Of a DNA stretch of 64,000 bases, positions 31,591 to 40,668 are shown one piece after another; within the stretch, counting starts at the first letter, position 1; every line of letters starts with the position of its first letter. The translations under genes were made by a program, and so were the position numbers. Below the pieces are notes generated by a model. It was given only the letters and a program-made list of their open reading frames with translations, had not been told where the DNA came from and ran no database searches. Source of the stretch: CAVQZC01 sp963718315 (GTDB taxonomy: Bacteria > Actinomycetota > Thermoleophilia > Gaiellales > JAICJC01); the NCBI GenBank assembly GCA_963718315.1, contig CAVQZC010000007.1, forward strand, positions 248,001-312,000, written 5' to 3'.

Positions 31591-31947
31591 ATGGCCACGA
31601 AGAAGCAGCAGCGCCGCCGGTACCAGCGCGCGAAGGACCATCAGCGCACCATCCACGACGGTGATCCAGAGGCCGAGAGCCCGGCGAAGCCCGACCGCAA
31701 GTCGAGCAATGGCCGCGGTGTGCGCCGGGTGCAGGAGGTGGGGCCGCCGTCGATCATGCGTGCCGCCCGCCGCGCAGCGCTGTTTGCGATCGTCGTGTTC
31801 GTGATGTTCCAGGTGCTGCCGCTCGGCAAGAAGCTGAGCCCACAGGCGGCCGCGATCGAGGCGGGTGCGTTCTTCCTGTGGCTGATCCCCCTCCAGTACC
31901 TGATCGACCGCTTCAAGTACAACCGGTGGCTGAAGAGCCGCGGCTGA
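31591..31947 (+). CDS. Small basic membrane protein
   Basis: 118 aa. A strongly basic N-terminal part (MATKKQQRRRYQRAKDHQRT) is followed by a linker and two hydrophobic helices (ALFAIVVFVMFQVLPLG and AFFLWLIPLQYLIDRF), ending in a basic tail. It is typical of small actinobacterial membrane proteins placed before hisS-linked hydrolases. Function unknown. The end overlaps the start of the MBL hydrolase by 22 bp. Confidence 0.6.
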   Translation: MATKKQQRRRYQRAKDHQRTIHDGDPEAESPAKPDRKSSNGRGVRRVQEVGPPSIMRAARRAALFAIVVFVMFQVLPLGKKLSPQAAAIEAGAFFLWLIPLQYLIDRFKYNRWLKSRG

Positions 31948-32549
31948 CGGTCGACGTCGTCGCGCTGCCCCTCGGCGACTACCAGACGAACTGCTACCTG
32001 GTCGCGGCTCCCGGCGCGTCGGAGGCGGTCGTCGTCGATCCCGGCGATCAGCCCGAGCTGGTGCTGTCCGTCCTCGGCGAACGGGGCTGGACGGCCGCGG
32101 CGATCCTGGTCACGCACGGTCACTTCGACCACCTGGGCGCGGTCGCGGGAGTCGCCGCCGCAACCGGCGCCGAGGTCTGGATCCCCCGCGGTGAGGCCGA
32201 CGAGCTGCGCACGTTCGACAGCGCGCCGTACGAGCCGGAGCATCTGGTCGACGGCGGAGAGACCCTGCAGCTGGCCGGGCTCGAGTTCCAGGTGCTCGCC
32301 GTCCCTGGTCACTCGCCGGCTGCCGTCGCCTATGCGACCGACGGGCTGGTGTTCATCGGCGACCTGCTGTTCGCGGGGTCGGTCGGCCGCACCGACCTCA
32401 AGGGCTCCGACCACGACACGCTGCTTGCCAGCATCTCGGCCGTGATGGATGCGCTGCCCGGTGAGACAGTGGTCGCTCCCGGACACGGGCCGGCGACCAC
32501 GCTGGAGCGCGAGCGGCTGACCAACCCGTTCCTGGATTCGCTGCGATGA
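31926..32549 (+). CDS. MBL-fold hydrolase (glyoxalase II-like)
   Basis: About 207 aa with the full metallo-beta-lactamase metal set: THGHFDHLG (HxHxDH), VPGHSPAA (His), IGDLLF (Asp) and the C-terminal APGHGPATT (His). The YQTNCYLV start (N-C-Y) is typical of hydroxyacylglutathione hydrolase-like and YcbL-type enzymes. The thioester or lactone substrate is unknown. GTG 31926 is preferred over an ATG at 31878, which lies in the previous gene and adds an unrelated leader. Its TGA overlaps the hisS ATG; this hydrolase-hisS pairing is common. Confidence 0.85.
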   Translation: MAEEPRLTVDVVALPLGDYQTNCYLVAAPGASEAVVVDPGDQPELVLSVLGERGWTAAAILVTHGHFDHLGAVAGVAAATGAEVWIPRGEADELRTFDSAPYEPEHLVDGGETLQLAGLEFQVLAVPGHSPAAVAYATDGLVFIGDLLFAGSVGRTDLKGSDHDTLLASISAVMDALPGETVVAPGHGPATTLERERLTNPFLDSLR

Positions 32550-33784
32550 GCGAGAAGTTCCAGCCGCCGCGCGGCACTCGGGACTGGTACGGCGACGACT
32601 CGGCGCGGCGCCGCTACGTGATCGACCTCGCTCGCGGGGTGTTCGAGCCGGCCGGCTACGGCGAGGTCGTGACGCCAGGGTTCGAGGACACCGCGCTGTT
32701 CACGCGCTCCTCCGGCGAGACGTCCGACGTCGTCAGCAAGGAGATGTACACGTTCGAGGATCGCAGCGGCCGGTCGCTGACGTTGCGGCCCGAGAGCACG
32801 GCCCCGGTCATGCGCGCCTACCTCGACGGGATGACGCGGCTGCCGCAGCCGGTCAAGCTCTGGTATTGCCAGAGCCACTTCCGCTACAACGCGGTGCAGC
32901 GGGGCCGCGCACGCGAGCACTACCAGTTCGGGGTCGAGGTGATCGGCTCCGAGGACGCCGCCGTCGACGCCGAGGTGATCGCGCTGCAGCACCGTTGGTA
33001 TCAGCGCTGCGGCGTCCCCGAGCTGCGCCTGGAGCTGAACTCGATCGGCGATGCCAACTGCCGGCCGGCCTACGTCAAGTTGCTCACCGAGTTCCTGGAC
33101 GCGCACATCGACGAGCTCGACGACGAGTGCCGCGAGCGCCGCAAGACCAACCCGCTGCGCGTGCTCGACTGCAAGAACCCGGGCTGCCAGACGGTGCTGA
33201 AGGACGCGCCCAAGATCACCGACCACCTGTGCGAGGCGTGCGCCACCCACTTCGCCGAGGTGCGCGGCTACCTCGACGCCCGCGGCGTCCCCTACGAGCT
33301 GGTGCCGACGCTGGTGCGCGGCCTCGACTACTACACCCGCACGACCTGGGAATGGACGGCTGCCGGCCTGGCCAGCTCGATCTCGGGCGGCGGCCGCTAC
33401 GACGGCCTGTCCGAGCAGATCGGCGGGGCGGCGGCGCCCGGAGTCGGGTTCGGCGCGGGCATCGAGCGGCTGCTCGAGGTGGCCCGTCCTGAGCTTCCGG
33501 AGGCGGCCGGCGGCGTCCTCTTCGCCGTGCTGACCGATGTCGCCCGTCCGCGCGTCTATGCGCTGCTCGATGACGCGCGTGCTGCGGGTATCCGGGCGGA
33601 CGCAGCCTACGGCGGCCGCAGGCTGAAGCGGGTGCTCGAGCTGGCGTCGAAGCGCGGCGACCGCGCCGTTGTCATCGTTGGCGATGACGAGTGGTCGCGC
33701 GGCGAGGCGGCGGTGCGCGATATGACTACGGGCGAGCAGCGCGCTGTCGCGCTGGACGACCTGGTGGAGGAGCTGACGCGGTGA
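32546..33784 (+). CDS. hisS: Histidyl-tRNA synthetase
   Basis: 412 aa, class II synthetase. N-terminal PPRGTRDWYGDD, motif 2 LTLRPESTAPVMRAYL, histidine motif LVRGLDYYTRTTWEW, motif 3 GVGFGAGIERLLE, and the anticodon-binding domain from residue ~320. It charges tRNA-His in the cytosol. A four-Cys set (CKNPGCQ and CEACATH) forms a zinc-like insertion typical of this lineage's HisRS. ATG overlaps the hydrolase stop, and its TGA overlaps the aspS GTG (GTGA), so hisS and aspS are co-translated. Confidence 0.96.
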   Translation: MSEKFQPPRGTRDWYGDDSARRRYVIDLARGVFEPAGYGEVVTPGFEDTALFTRSSGETSDVVSKEMYTFEDRSGRSLTLRPESTAPVMRAYLDGMTRLPQPVKLWYCQSHFRYNAVQRGRAREHYQFGVEVIGSEDAAVDAEVIALQHRWYQRCGVPELRLELNSIGDANCRPAYVKLLTEFLDAHIDELDDECRERRKTNPLRVLDCKNPGCQTVLKDAPKITDHLCEACATHFAEVRGYLDARGVPYELVPTLVRGLDYYTRTTWEWTAAGLASSISGGGRYDGLSEQIGGAAAPGVGFGAGIERLLEVARPELPEAAGGVLFAVLTDVARPRVYALLDDARAAGIRADAAYGGRRLKRVLELASKRGDRAVVIVGDDEWSRGEAAVRDMTTGEQRAVALDDLVEELTR

Positions 33785-35574
33785 GCTACAGGACACGGCT
33801 GGGAGGGGAGCTTCGTGCTGCCGACGCCGGGCAGGCGGTGACGGTTGCCGGGTGGGTGGCCAGCAGCCGCGATCACGGCGGGCTGGTGTTCGTGGACCTG
33901 CGCGACAGCGGCGGCGTTGTCCAGCTGGTCTTCGACCCCGAGCTGCAGCCGGAGGCACACCGCACCGCGCACGAGCTGCGCAACGAGTTTGTGATCCAGG
34001 CCGAGGGCGTGGTCACGCCGCGGTCGGCGGCGACGGTGAACCCAAAGCTGGGCAGCGGCCAGGTGGAGATCCGCGTGGAACGGCTCGAGATCCTGTCGAA
34101 GGCCGGCGTGCTCCCGTTCCAGCTCGATGAGGAGAACGTCGACGAGACGCTGCGCCTGCGCCACCGCTACCTCGACCTGCGCCGCGACCGCATGCGCCAC
34201 AACCTGGAGACGCGGTTCCGGCTGACCCAGACCATCCGCCGCCAGATGGAGGAGGAGGGCTTCTGGGAGCTGGAGACGCCGATCCTCTACAAGTCGACGC
34301 CCGAGGGAGCGCGCGAGTTCATCGTGCCCGCCCGAACGCACCCGGGGAACTTCTACGCGCTGCCGCAGTCGCCGCAGACGTTCAAGCAGCTCTACGTGAT
34401 CGCCGGCTACGAGCGCTACTACCAGATCGCCCGGTGCTTTCGGGACGAGGCCACGCGGGCCGACAGGACTCCGGAGTTCACGCAGCTCGACATCGAGGTC
34501 GCCTTCGCCGACCGCGAGGAGATCTACGGGCTGATCGAGCGCCTGTTCGCGCGCATCTGGCGCGACGTTCGCGGCGAGGACCTGGCGATCCCGTTCCCGC
34601 GCTTGGCGTGGGAGGACGCGATGCTGCGCTACGGCTCCGACAAGCCGGACGTGCGGTTCGGCTGCGAGATCGCTGACGTCACCCAGGTGCTGGCGGCGAC
34701 GGAGTTCAAGGCGTTTCGCGGCGTGGTCGACTCGGGCGGGGTTGTCCGCGGCTTTGCCTGCCCGGGCGCTACCGACTTCTCCCGCAAGGACTTCGACGAC
34801 CTGGTCGAGTTCGCCAAGACGTGGGGCGGCAAGGGCGTCGCCTGGCTGCAGGTGTCAGGAGGCGAGATCCGGTCGCCGATCGCCAAGTTCCTGAGCGAGG
34901 CCGAGATCGAGGGCATCGTTGCGACGATCGGCGCGGACGACGGCGACACCATCTTCCTGGTGGCCGACGAGAAGGACGCCGCCGTGCGCGTGCTGGGCCC
35001 GCTGCGCCTGCACCTGGGCGAGCGGTTGGGCCTGATCGAGGAGGGATGGCGCTTCCTCTGGGTGACCGACTTCCCGGCGTTCGAATGGGTGCCCGACGAG
35101 AAGCGCTGGAAGGCGGCGCACCACCCGTTCACGTCGCCCAACCTGGCGCTCAACCCGCAGTTCGAGGACGACCCGGCAGGCGCCAAGGCGCTTGCCTACG
35201 ACCTCGTTCTCAACGGCAACGAGATCGGCGGCGGGTCGGTGCGGATCCACGACCAGGATGTCCAGCGGCGGCTGTTCGGCGTGCTCGGCCTGTCGGCCGA
35301 GGAGGCCGAGGAGAAGTTCTCGTTCCTGCTGCGCGCGCTCTCCATGGGAGCGCCGCCGCACGCCGGCATCGCCTTCGGGCTCGACCGGCTGGCGATGCTG
35401 CTGGCGGGAGCGGAGTCGTTGCGCGAGGTGATCGCGTTCCCCAAGGGCCAGGGCGGCTTCGACCCGCTGACCGGGGCGCCCAGTGCGGTGCCCACCTCGG
35501 CCCTGACCGAGGTTGGGCTCCGGCTGATCAACCCGCCAGAACGCCCACCAGGGGCGCCGCCGCAGCAGCCGTAG
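33781..35574 (+). CDS. aspS: Aspartyl-tRNA synthetase (bacterial type)
   Basis: 597 aa. Order: N-terminal OB fold (VAGWVASSRDHGGLVFVDLRD), class II core with motif 2 (ARCFRDEATRADRTPEFTQL), the bacterial GAD insertion (CPGATDFSRKDFDDL), and motif 3 (GIAFGLDRLAMLL). In the OB fold, His follows S-R-D, the residue linked in the literature to non-discriminating AspRS that also charges tRNA-Asn for GatCAB; this is an inference. GTG 33781. The last ~47 bp overlap the end of a convergent gene. No Asn-tRNA synthetase lies in the window. Confidence 0.95.
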   Translation: MSYRTRLGGELRAADAGQAVTVAGWVASSRDHGGLVFVDLRDSGGVVQLVFDPELQPEAHRTAHELRNEFVIQAEGVVTPRSAATVNPKLGSGQVEIRVERLEILSKAGVLPFQLDEENVDETLRLRHRYLDLRRDRMRHNLETRFRLTQTIRRQMEEEGFWELETPILYKSTPEGAREFIVPARTHPGNFYALPQSPQTFKQLYVIAGYERYYQIARCFRDEATRADRTPEFTQLDIEVAFADREEIYGLIERLFARIWRDVRGEDLAIPFPRLAWEDAMLRYGSDKPDVRFGCEIADVTQVLAATEFKAFRGVVDSGGVVRGFACPGATDFSRKDFDDLVEFAKTWGGKGVAWLQVSGGEIRSPIAKFLSEAEIEGIVATIGADDGDTIFLVADEKDAAVRVLGPLRLHLGERLGLIEEGWRFLWVTDFPAFEWVPDEKRWKAAHHPFTSPNLALNPQFEDDPAGAKALAYDLVLNGNEIGGGSVRIHDQDVQRRLFGVLGLSAEEAEEKFSFLLRALSMGAPPHAGIAFGLDRLAMLLAGAESLREVIAFPKGQGGFDPLTGAPSAVPTSALTEVGLRLINPPERPPGAPPQQP

Positions 35575-36202
35575 GAGCGCCGCCGGGCGCGGGAGGGTGT
35601 TCGTCGCGGCTGAGGCCGGGCGGAAGCCGGATCCCGTCCAGCGCCCAGGCCATCGAGTCGCCGGTAGCGGGGCGCAGCGCGTAGCTGAACACCGTCTGCG
35701 GGCCACGCGTGATCTGAATGCTCACCCGCGCACCGGGAGCGCTGCGCGCCTCCTTCACGAGCTGCGTGGCGCGGCGCGCGATGTAGGCGTTTGAGTCGCC
35801 GTCCATGACCCAGATCTGAGCGGTGTAGCCCTTGGGGTCGGCGACGTGCTGCGGCACGCCGCGGGCCACCTCGACCACGTCGGGCCCGAAGCGGTCGGTG
35901 ACGACCTCGTAGCCCCGCAGCCGGCACCCGCAGGCCCGCTGCACGCGGCTGGCCGCGATCGCCGAGTCGACCGAGATCTGGGGGATGTCGGGCGGGGAGA
36001 CCAACCGCATCATCGCGATCAGGGTGCCGTGCTGCTCGGTCACCGTGCTGACTCCCTCGCCGAGCTTGATCATCGCCGCAGCGTAGAGGTCGGTCGGCGG
36101 GCTCGGGCGAGCGGTCGCGACGTGCCCGCCCGACTGCCCGAAGCCCAGCAGCACGAACGTGGCCGCCGCGACAACCACGCCCAGGAGGAGTCGGCTCACC
36201 AT
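35528..36202 (-). CDS. Exported hypothetical protein
   Basis: 224 aa. A signal peptide or anchor (MVSRLLLGVVVAAATFVLLGFG) is followed by an extracytoplasmic region with TDLYAAAMIKLGEG, CGCRLRGYEVVTDRFGPDVVEVARG and IWVMDGDSNAYIARRATQLV. The tail is Pro/Ala-rich. No catalytic motif is recognised; the CGC pair is its only cysteine feature. It is convergent with aspS, overlapping by 47 bp, and divergent from the cysteine desulfurase. Function unknown. Confidence 0.6.
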   Translation of the reverse strand: MVSRLLLGVVVAAATFVLLGFGQSGGHVATARPSPPTDLYAAAMIKLGEGVSTVTEQHGTLIAMMRLVSPPDIPQISVDSAIAASRVQRACGCRLRGYEVVTDRFGPDVVEVARGVPQHVADPKGYTAQIWVMDGDSNAYIARRATQLVKEARSAPGARVSIQITRGPQTVFSYALRPATGDSMAWALDGIRLPPGLSRDEHPPAPGGAPTAAAAAPLVGVLAG

Positions 36203-36381
36203 CTTGCGAATCCTGCCACGTCCGCTACCGTTTGGTCTGCCGGCGCCATTTCGTCAAGCGCACTTCCTTCAAACGTCGTGCGACACTTCCAGCGCAGAGG
36301 CAAGGTCAGACCGGTCGAAGCATCCAGAAAGTGGCCGGGAGCCAAGCCTCAGGCGTCGGCTTGCCCCGATACTCTGCGGCC

Positions 36382-37515
36382 GTGAGCGTCTACCTCGACC
36401 ACGCGGCGACCACGCCGCTGTCCCCGGCGGCCCGCGAGGCGATGCTGCCCTACCTCGATGCCTGGTTCGGCAACGCATCGGAGCCCCACGCCTACGGGCG
36501 GGACGCGAAGGCTGGTCTGGAGCGCGCGCGTGGCCTGCTGGCAGAGCTGCTCGGCTGCGAGCCCGAGCAGGTGGTGTTCACGTCCGGCGGCACCGAGGCA
36601 GACAACCTGGCGCTGTTCGGCCAGGCGGGCGAGCCGCCGGGCCGCATGGTGGTGTCGGCGGTCGAGCACGCGGCCGTGCGGGAGGCGGCGCTGGTCCTTG
36701 AGCGGCGCGGGTTCGAGATCGCCTGGGCGCCGGTGACCCCCGAGGGGGTGGTGGACGTCGCCGCCTACGAGCAGCTGGTGCGGCCGGGTGACCGGCTGGC
36801 AGCGGTGATGTGGGCGAACAACGTGACCGGAGTCGTGCAGCCCGTGGCCGAGTTGGCGGCGATCGCCGCCGAGCACGGCGTCCCGCTGCACACCGATGCT
36901 GTCCAGGCGGCTGCCGGCCTCCCGATCGACGTCGGGGCGGCGGGCGTCGCGACGGCCGCATTCTCTGCCCACAAGGTGAACGGGCCGAAGGGTGTCGGCT
37001 GCCTGGTGGTACGTGAGCCCGCAGTGCGCCCCCAGCAGGTCGGCGGCGGGCAGGAGCGAGGGCTGCGGTCAGGCACCGAGAACGTGGCGGGCGTGGCCGG
37101 GTTCGCGGTTGCGCTGCAGGAGCGGCGGTCGCGGGTGGACGGCCGCGCGCAGGTGCGCGACCTGCTGGAGCGGCTGGTGGACGGCGCCGCTGTGCCGGTC
37201 GCGGCCTCGGCGCCGCGTCTGGACGGGCATTCGCTGCTGCTGGTGGACGGCGTCCGCGCGGAGCTGCTGGTGCTGGCGCTCGACCAGGCCGGGTATGCGG
37301 TGTCGGCAGGTTCGGCCTGCACGGCGGGGGAGAGCGAGCCAAGCCACGTGCTGCTCGCCCAGGGGCTGACGCCGGAGCAGTCCCGCAGCGTGATCAGGGT
37401 TTCCCTCGGACTCGACACGACGGTTGCCGAGATCGAGGGGTTCGCGTCGGCGCTGCGCGCGGCGGTCGACCGCCTGCGTGCCGGCGCGCTGCTGCCCGGC
37501 CCGGCCGGTCACTAG
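36382..37515 (+). CDS. iscS: Cysteine desulfurase (NifS/IscS family)
   Basis: About 377 aa, class V PLP aminotransferase fold. N-terminal VYLDHAATTPLSPAAREAM, PLP-phosphate region TSGGTEADNLALFG, PLP Lys in SAHKVNGPKG, and the catalytic Cys in SAGSACTAGESEPSHVL (IscS-like loop). It takes sulfur from L-cysteine as an enzyme persulfide. GTG 36382. It lies 10 bp upstream of an IscU-MnmA fusion, so it is the probable sulfur donor for tRNA 2-thiouridine and possibly for a cluster built on the fused scaffold. No IscR or hscAB is present. Confidence 0.93.
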   Translation: MSVYLDHAATTPLSPAAREAMLPYLDAWFGNASEPHAYGRDAKAGLERARGLLAELLGCEPEQVVFTSGGTEADNLALFGQAGEPPGRMVVSAVEHAAVREAALVLERRGFEIAWAPVTPEGVVDVAAYEQLVRPGDRLAAVMWANNVTGVVQPVAELAAIAAEHGVPLHTDAVQAAAGLPIDVGAAGVATAAFSAHKVNGPKGVGCLVVREPAVRPQQVGGGQERGLRSGTENVAGVAGFAVALQERRSRVDGRAQVRDLLERLVDGAAVPVAASAPRLDGHSLLLVDGVRAELLVLALDQAGYAVSAGSACTAGESEPSHVLLAQGLTPEQSRSVIRVSLGLDTTVAEIEGFASALRAAVDRLRAGALLPGPAGH

Positions 37516-37525
37516 GCTTCCGTCC

Positions 37526-38945
37526 ATGCCCAGCCAGGCCGTCATCAGTCACGCGCTGAGCGCACGGCGAGCCGGCTCGTGTGATGCCGCCGGCTGGGTT
37601 GGCGTGGCGGGCTCCGACAGCTGCGGCGATCGGCTGCAGGTCGAGCTGGCGGTGAGAGATGGGCGGGTGGTGCAGGCGCGGTACCGGGCCCACGCCTGCG
37701 TCCACGCGACCGCTGCGGCAGCTCTGGTCTGCGAGCTGGCGGAGGGTCGTCAGGTGCTCGACGCGGCCTGTATCGGCGAGAGCGACCTCGAGCAGGCGCT
37801 GGAGCCGGAGCCCGGGCACCAGGAGTGCCTCGCGCTGGCGGCGGACGCGCTGCATGTCGCGCTCGCCAGTGCGCTGGTCAACGGCTCGCTGCCACCGGTC
37901 GCCGGTCGCGCGGTCGTTGCGATGAGTGGCGGTGTCGACAGCGCCGTGGCTCTCCTGAAGTCCGTCGAGCAGGGGCTCGACCCGGTCGGCGTGACGCTGC
38001 GGCTGTGGATTGATCCCGCGGCGCCGGATGCGGGCCGCGCCTGCTGCTCGGCCGACTCGGTGCGGGCAGCCCGTTCGGCGTGCCACGCGCTGGGGGTGCC
38101 GCACGTGTCGCTCGACCTGCGCGAGGCGTTCCGGCTGGCCGTGGTCGAGCCGTTTGTCGCCGGATATGCCGAGGGGGCGACACCGAATCCGTGCATTCGC
38201 TGCAACGGCGGCTTCCGGCTGTCCGAGCTGGTGGGGTTTGCCGACCGAATTGGCGCAGGCCCGGTGCTCACCGGGCACTATGCGCGGCTGGTCGAGCGGG
38301 ATGGTCACATCCTCCTTGCAACCGGTCACGACCCCGTCAAGGATCAGTCATACATGCTGTCGCAGGTACCCGAGGCGGTGCTGCGGAGGCTGCAGTTCCC
38401 GCTCGGGGAGCAGGACAAGACGACGACGCGGGCGCAGGCGCGGGCGGCGCATCTCGAGGCCGCCGGACGACGCGAGAGCCAGGAGATCTGCTTTGTCGGC
38501 GGCGGCGACCACCGCGCCTTTCTCGAGGCGCACGGCGGCGCCGGCCCGCGCGGCGAGGTGGTCGACGAGGACGGGGCCATGCTCGGGAGACACGAGGGTT
38601 TGCACCGCTTTACACCTGGGCAACGGCGTGGGATCGGCGTCGCGTCGTCCAGCCCTCTGTTCGTCCTCCGCAACGAGCCTGCGTCCGGGCGGGTCGTGGT
38701 CGGCCCGCGCGAGCGACTGGCGACGACGACCGTGCGCGTCGAGCCGGCCGAGTTGCGGGTCGCGGTCAACCGGGTGCAGGCGAAGCTGCGGTATCGCTCG
38801 CCGGCGGTGTGGGCAAGCGTCCGCGAGGAGGGTGGCGGACTTCGTGCTGGAGCTGGACGAGCCGGCCTACGGTGTCGCGCCGGGCCAGGCCGCCGTCCTC
38901 TATGACGGAGACGCTGTCGTCGGCTCGGGCGTGATATCTCGATAA
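37526..38945 (+). CDS. mnmA: IscU/SufU-like scaffold domain fused to tRNA 2-thiouridylase MnmA; frameshift near 38838
   Basis: About 473 codons. Residues 1-118 align with IscU: DSCGDRLQVELAVRDG (Cys33, Asp35), RYRAHACVHATAAAAL (Cys58) and HQECLALAADALHVAL (Cys101), so all three scaffold Cys are kept. MnmA follows in the same uninterrupted frame: PP-loop AMSGGVDSAVALL (134-139), NPCIRCNGGFRL with a CxxC-type catalytic Cys, and QEICFVGGGDHRAFL with the second Cys. MnmA normally has ~360 residues. The final ~35 residues (FVLELDEPAYGVAPGQAAVL) need a one-base correction near 38838. It follows the cysteine desulfurase by 10 bp. The fusion point is upstream of the frameshift and so is secure. Confidence 0.9.
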
Positions 38946-38957
38946 GATGGCGCGGCA

Positions 38958-39335
38958 GTGAATTCGACTGACGTCTGGCATTACGCGCTGGCCCTGTTCC
39001 TGGTGCTCACGGGGATCGGCCTCACCTACATGCTCGTCCGCCTGGGCGGGACGCTGCTCGAGGTGACCGTCTCGTTGAAGCAGGTGATGACCGAGCTGGT
39101 GCCGATGCTGGGCAAGACGTCGGTGACGCTCGACCACGTGAACGACGAGCTGGGGAAGGTCAGCCACATCACCGACAGCGCTGTCGACGCCGCGGACAAG
39201 CTCGACCATTCGGTGCGCACGGTGTCCGCGGCGGTTGGCAAGCCGGTGAAGGCGGCGTCGGGGTTCACGGCCGGCGTGTCGGGCGCATTCAGCAGCTTCA
39301 AGGCCCGGCGTGACCAGCGCGGGGGTGCGGTGTGA
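38958..39335 (+). CDS. DUF948-like membrane protein
   Basis: 125 aa from GTG 38958. One N-terminal membrane helix (ALALFLVLTGIGLTYMLV) is followed by an amphipathic helical region (LEVTVSLKQVMTELVPMLG, SVTLDHVNDELGKVSHI, DSAVDAADKLDHSVRTV), the repeating hydrophobic pattern of DUF948 proteins. Its role is unknown; these occur beside YtxH-like proteins in Gram-positive genomes and may affect the envelope. Its TGA overlaps the next gene's GTG. The pair lies between mnmA and alaS, a common position. Confidence 0.75.
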   Translation: MNSTDVWHYALALFLVLTGIGLTYMLVRLGGTLLEVTVSLKQVMTELVPMLGKTSVTLDHVNDELGKVSHITDSAVDAADKLDHSVRTVSAAVGKPVKAASGFTAGVSGAFSSFKARRDQRGGAV

Positions 39336-39640
39336 GGGGCGTGACGACGTTCCTGGGCGTGGCGGCGGTGGGCGCGGCCGCGTACGTGTACCGGCGAGCC
39401 CAGCAGGTGGCGGAGCAGGAAGGCCGCCCGGTCGGTGAGGTGCTGCGTGAGATGCCGACCCGGCTGGTGTCGAACTTCGAGTCGATGGGCGACGACCTGC
39501 GGGCTGCCGCCGACGACGGGAAGCAGGCGGCGCAGGACCGCCAGGACGAGATCGACGAGGAGCTGCGCGACGTGTACGGCCAGCCCTCGGCGTCCGAGCA
39601 GCCCACGGCGTCCGAGCAGCCTCCCGCCTCCGACGCCTAG
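39332..39640 (+). CDS. YtxH-like small membrane protein
   Basis: 102 aa from GTG 39332. A short hydrophobic N-terminus (VTTFLGVAAVGAAAYVYRRA) is followed by an acidic helix (NFESMGDDLRAAADDGKQAAQDRQDEIDEEL) and a repeat-like tail with two ASEQP and one QPPAS motifs. This resembles the YtxH/gas-vesicle-accessory type found after DUF948 genes. It is coupled to the previous gene (GTGA). Function unknown. Confidence 0.65.
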   Translation: MRGVTTFLGVAAVGAAAYVYRRAQQVAEQEGRPVGEVLREMPTRLVSNFESMGDDLRAAADDGKQAAQDRQDEIDEELRDVYGQPSASEQPTASEQPPASDA

Positions 39641-39643
39641 CAG

Positions 39644-39958
39644 CTAGTCGAGCAGCCGCGCGATCAGCTCGCGGCGGTCGATCAGCCGCTTCGGCTCGCC
39701 CGCGATCCGGATCTCGTACCCCGCGCCGCGCGGGAAGAGCACCTTGTCCCCTGGTGCGACACCGGTCGCGTCCTCGCCGACGGCGACAACCACGCCCGAG
39801 CGGCACGGCAGCTCGGTGCTGCCGGGGATGATCAGCCCGTGGGTGGTCTCCGTCTCCTCGTCCACCGGCTCGACCAGGACGTAGTGGTCGAGCGGCTCGA
39901 TCCGGCCCGTGTCTGGCTCCGAGCGCTCGAAGCGCGAGATCGTGTCGTCACCGTGCAT
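39644..39958 (-). CDS. GroES-like (Cpn10) protein
   Basis: 104 aa. Cpn10 fold: IEPLDHYVLVEPVDEETETT, a mobile-loop equivalent HGLIIPGSTEL, then RSGVVVAVGEDA and GVAPGDKVLFPRGAGYEI. The N-terminal 17 residues (MHGDDTISRFERSEPDT) extend beyond usual GroES. No groEL lies nearby, so it is probably a secondary co-chaperonin rather than the main groES. It is convergent with the YtxH-like gene, 3 bp apart. Confidence 0.8.
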   Translation of the reverse strand: MHGDDTISRFERSEPDTGRIEPLDHYVLVEPVDEETETTHGLIIPGSTELPCRSGVVVAVGEDATGVAPGDKVLFPRGAGYEIRIAGEPKRLIDRRELIARLLD

Positions 39959-39962
39959 ACCC

Positions 39963-40461
39963 TCACGATACCTGCACCCGTAGCTGCAGCCACCTCCGCT
40001 CTGCGTGCCAGCGGTGGAGGGTGCGGGTGCTGGGTGGTCGGGCGGGGCAGTCGCGGTAGTGGGTGTGGATGTGTCTGGCGAGGGAGTCGGGGGCGGCGCC
40101 TTGGGCGAAGGCTTGCTCTGCGCGGCGGCGGAGGTCGGGCCAGGCGTAGCTGCCCGGCTTCTGTCGGGGTTTCTTGGCGGCGTGGCGGGCGGCGGCGAAC
40201 GCTTTCAGCGCTTTTTGTCGGGCGAGTGTCCAGCAGCCGTGGGCTTGCCAGAGTCGCATCAGGGTGAGGTCGAAGTCGCTGCCGTTTCGTTGGCGTTGGA
40301 ACTGGGGGCTGGCGTGGTGCTTTGCAGAGCCAGATCTCGATGCCGTAGCCGAGGATCAGTTTCTGGGTTTTGCCTCTGGTGCGTTCGACGCAGATGCAGC
40401 AGGCGATCTGCTTGGTCGGGAAGTCGCGGGCTTTGTAGAGGGTGGGGAGGTAGCTGCTCAT
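39963..40461 (-). CDS. Hypothetical helix-turn-helix-like protein; frameshift near 40320
   Basis: About 166 aa after removing one base near 40320. The N-terminal part is MSSYLPTLYKARDF with CCICVERTRGKTQKLILGYG (CxxC). The second frame continues HHASPQFQRQRNGSDFDLTL and MRLWQAHGCWTLARQKALKA, then SYAWPDLRRRAEQAFAQGAA and PPSTRTLHRWHAERRWLQL, which looks like a small DNA-binding or resolvase-like helix-turn-helix. Such lone proteins occur as multiple copies in related genomes and may be mobile, but I do not know the family. Codon use is less G+C-biased than its neighbours. Confidence 0.5.
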
Positions 40462-40668
40462 GCGGGGAGTTCACCACCGAGCGTGCGTCACGGGTCCAGG
40501 CGTGAGGCGTGTCGGAAGGCACGGGAAATACGATTGGCAGAGCGGCATTTGCCATGTGGTTGTTCCTGCGCAGCTCGACCCTGGACCTCGAGTGCTCCCC
40601 CGACTCCCGGCCCGAACCGCCCGCCGTCCCCGGGCCACCAGTCGAGCACGCCGCTCGCGGGTGGGCGG

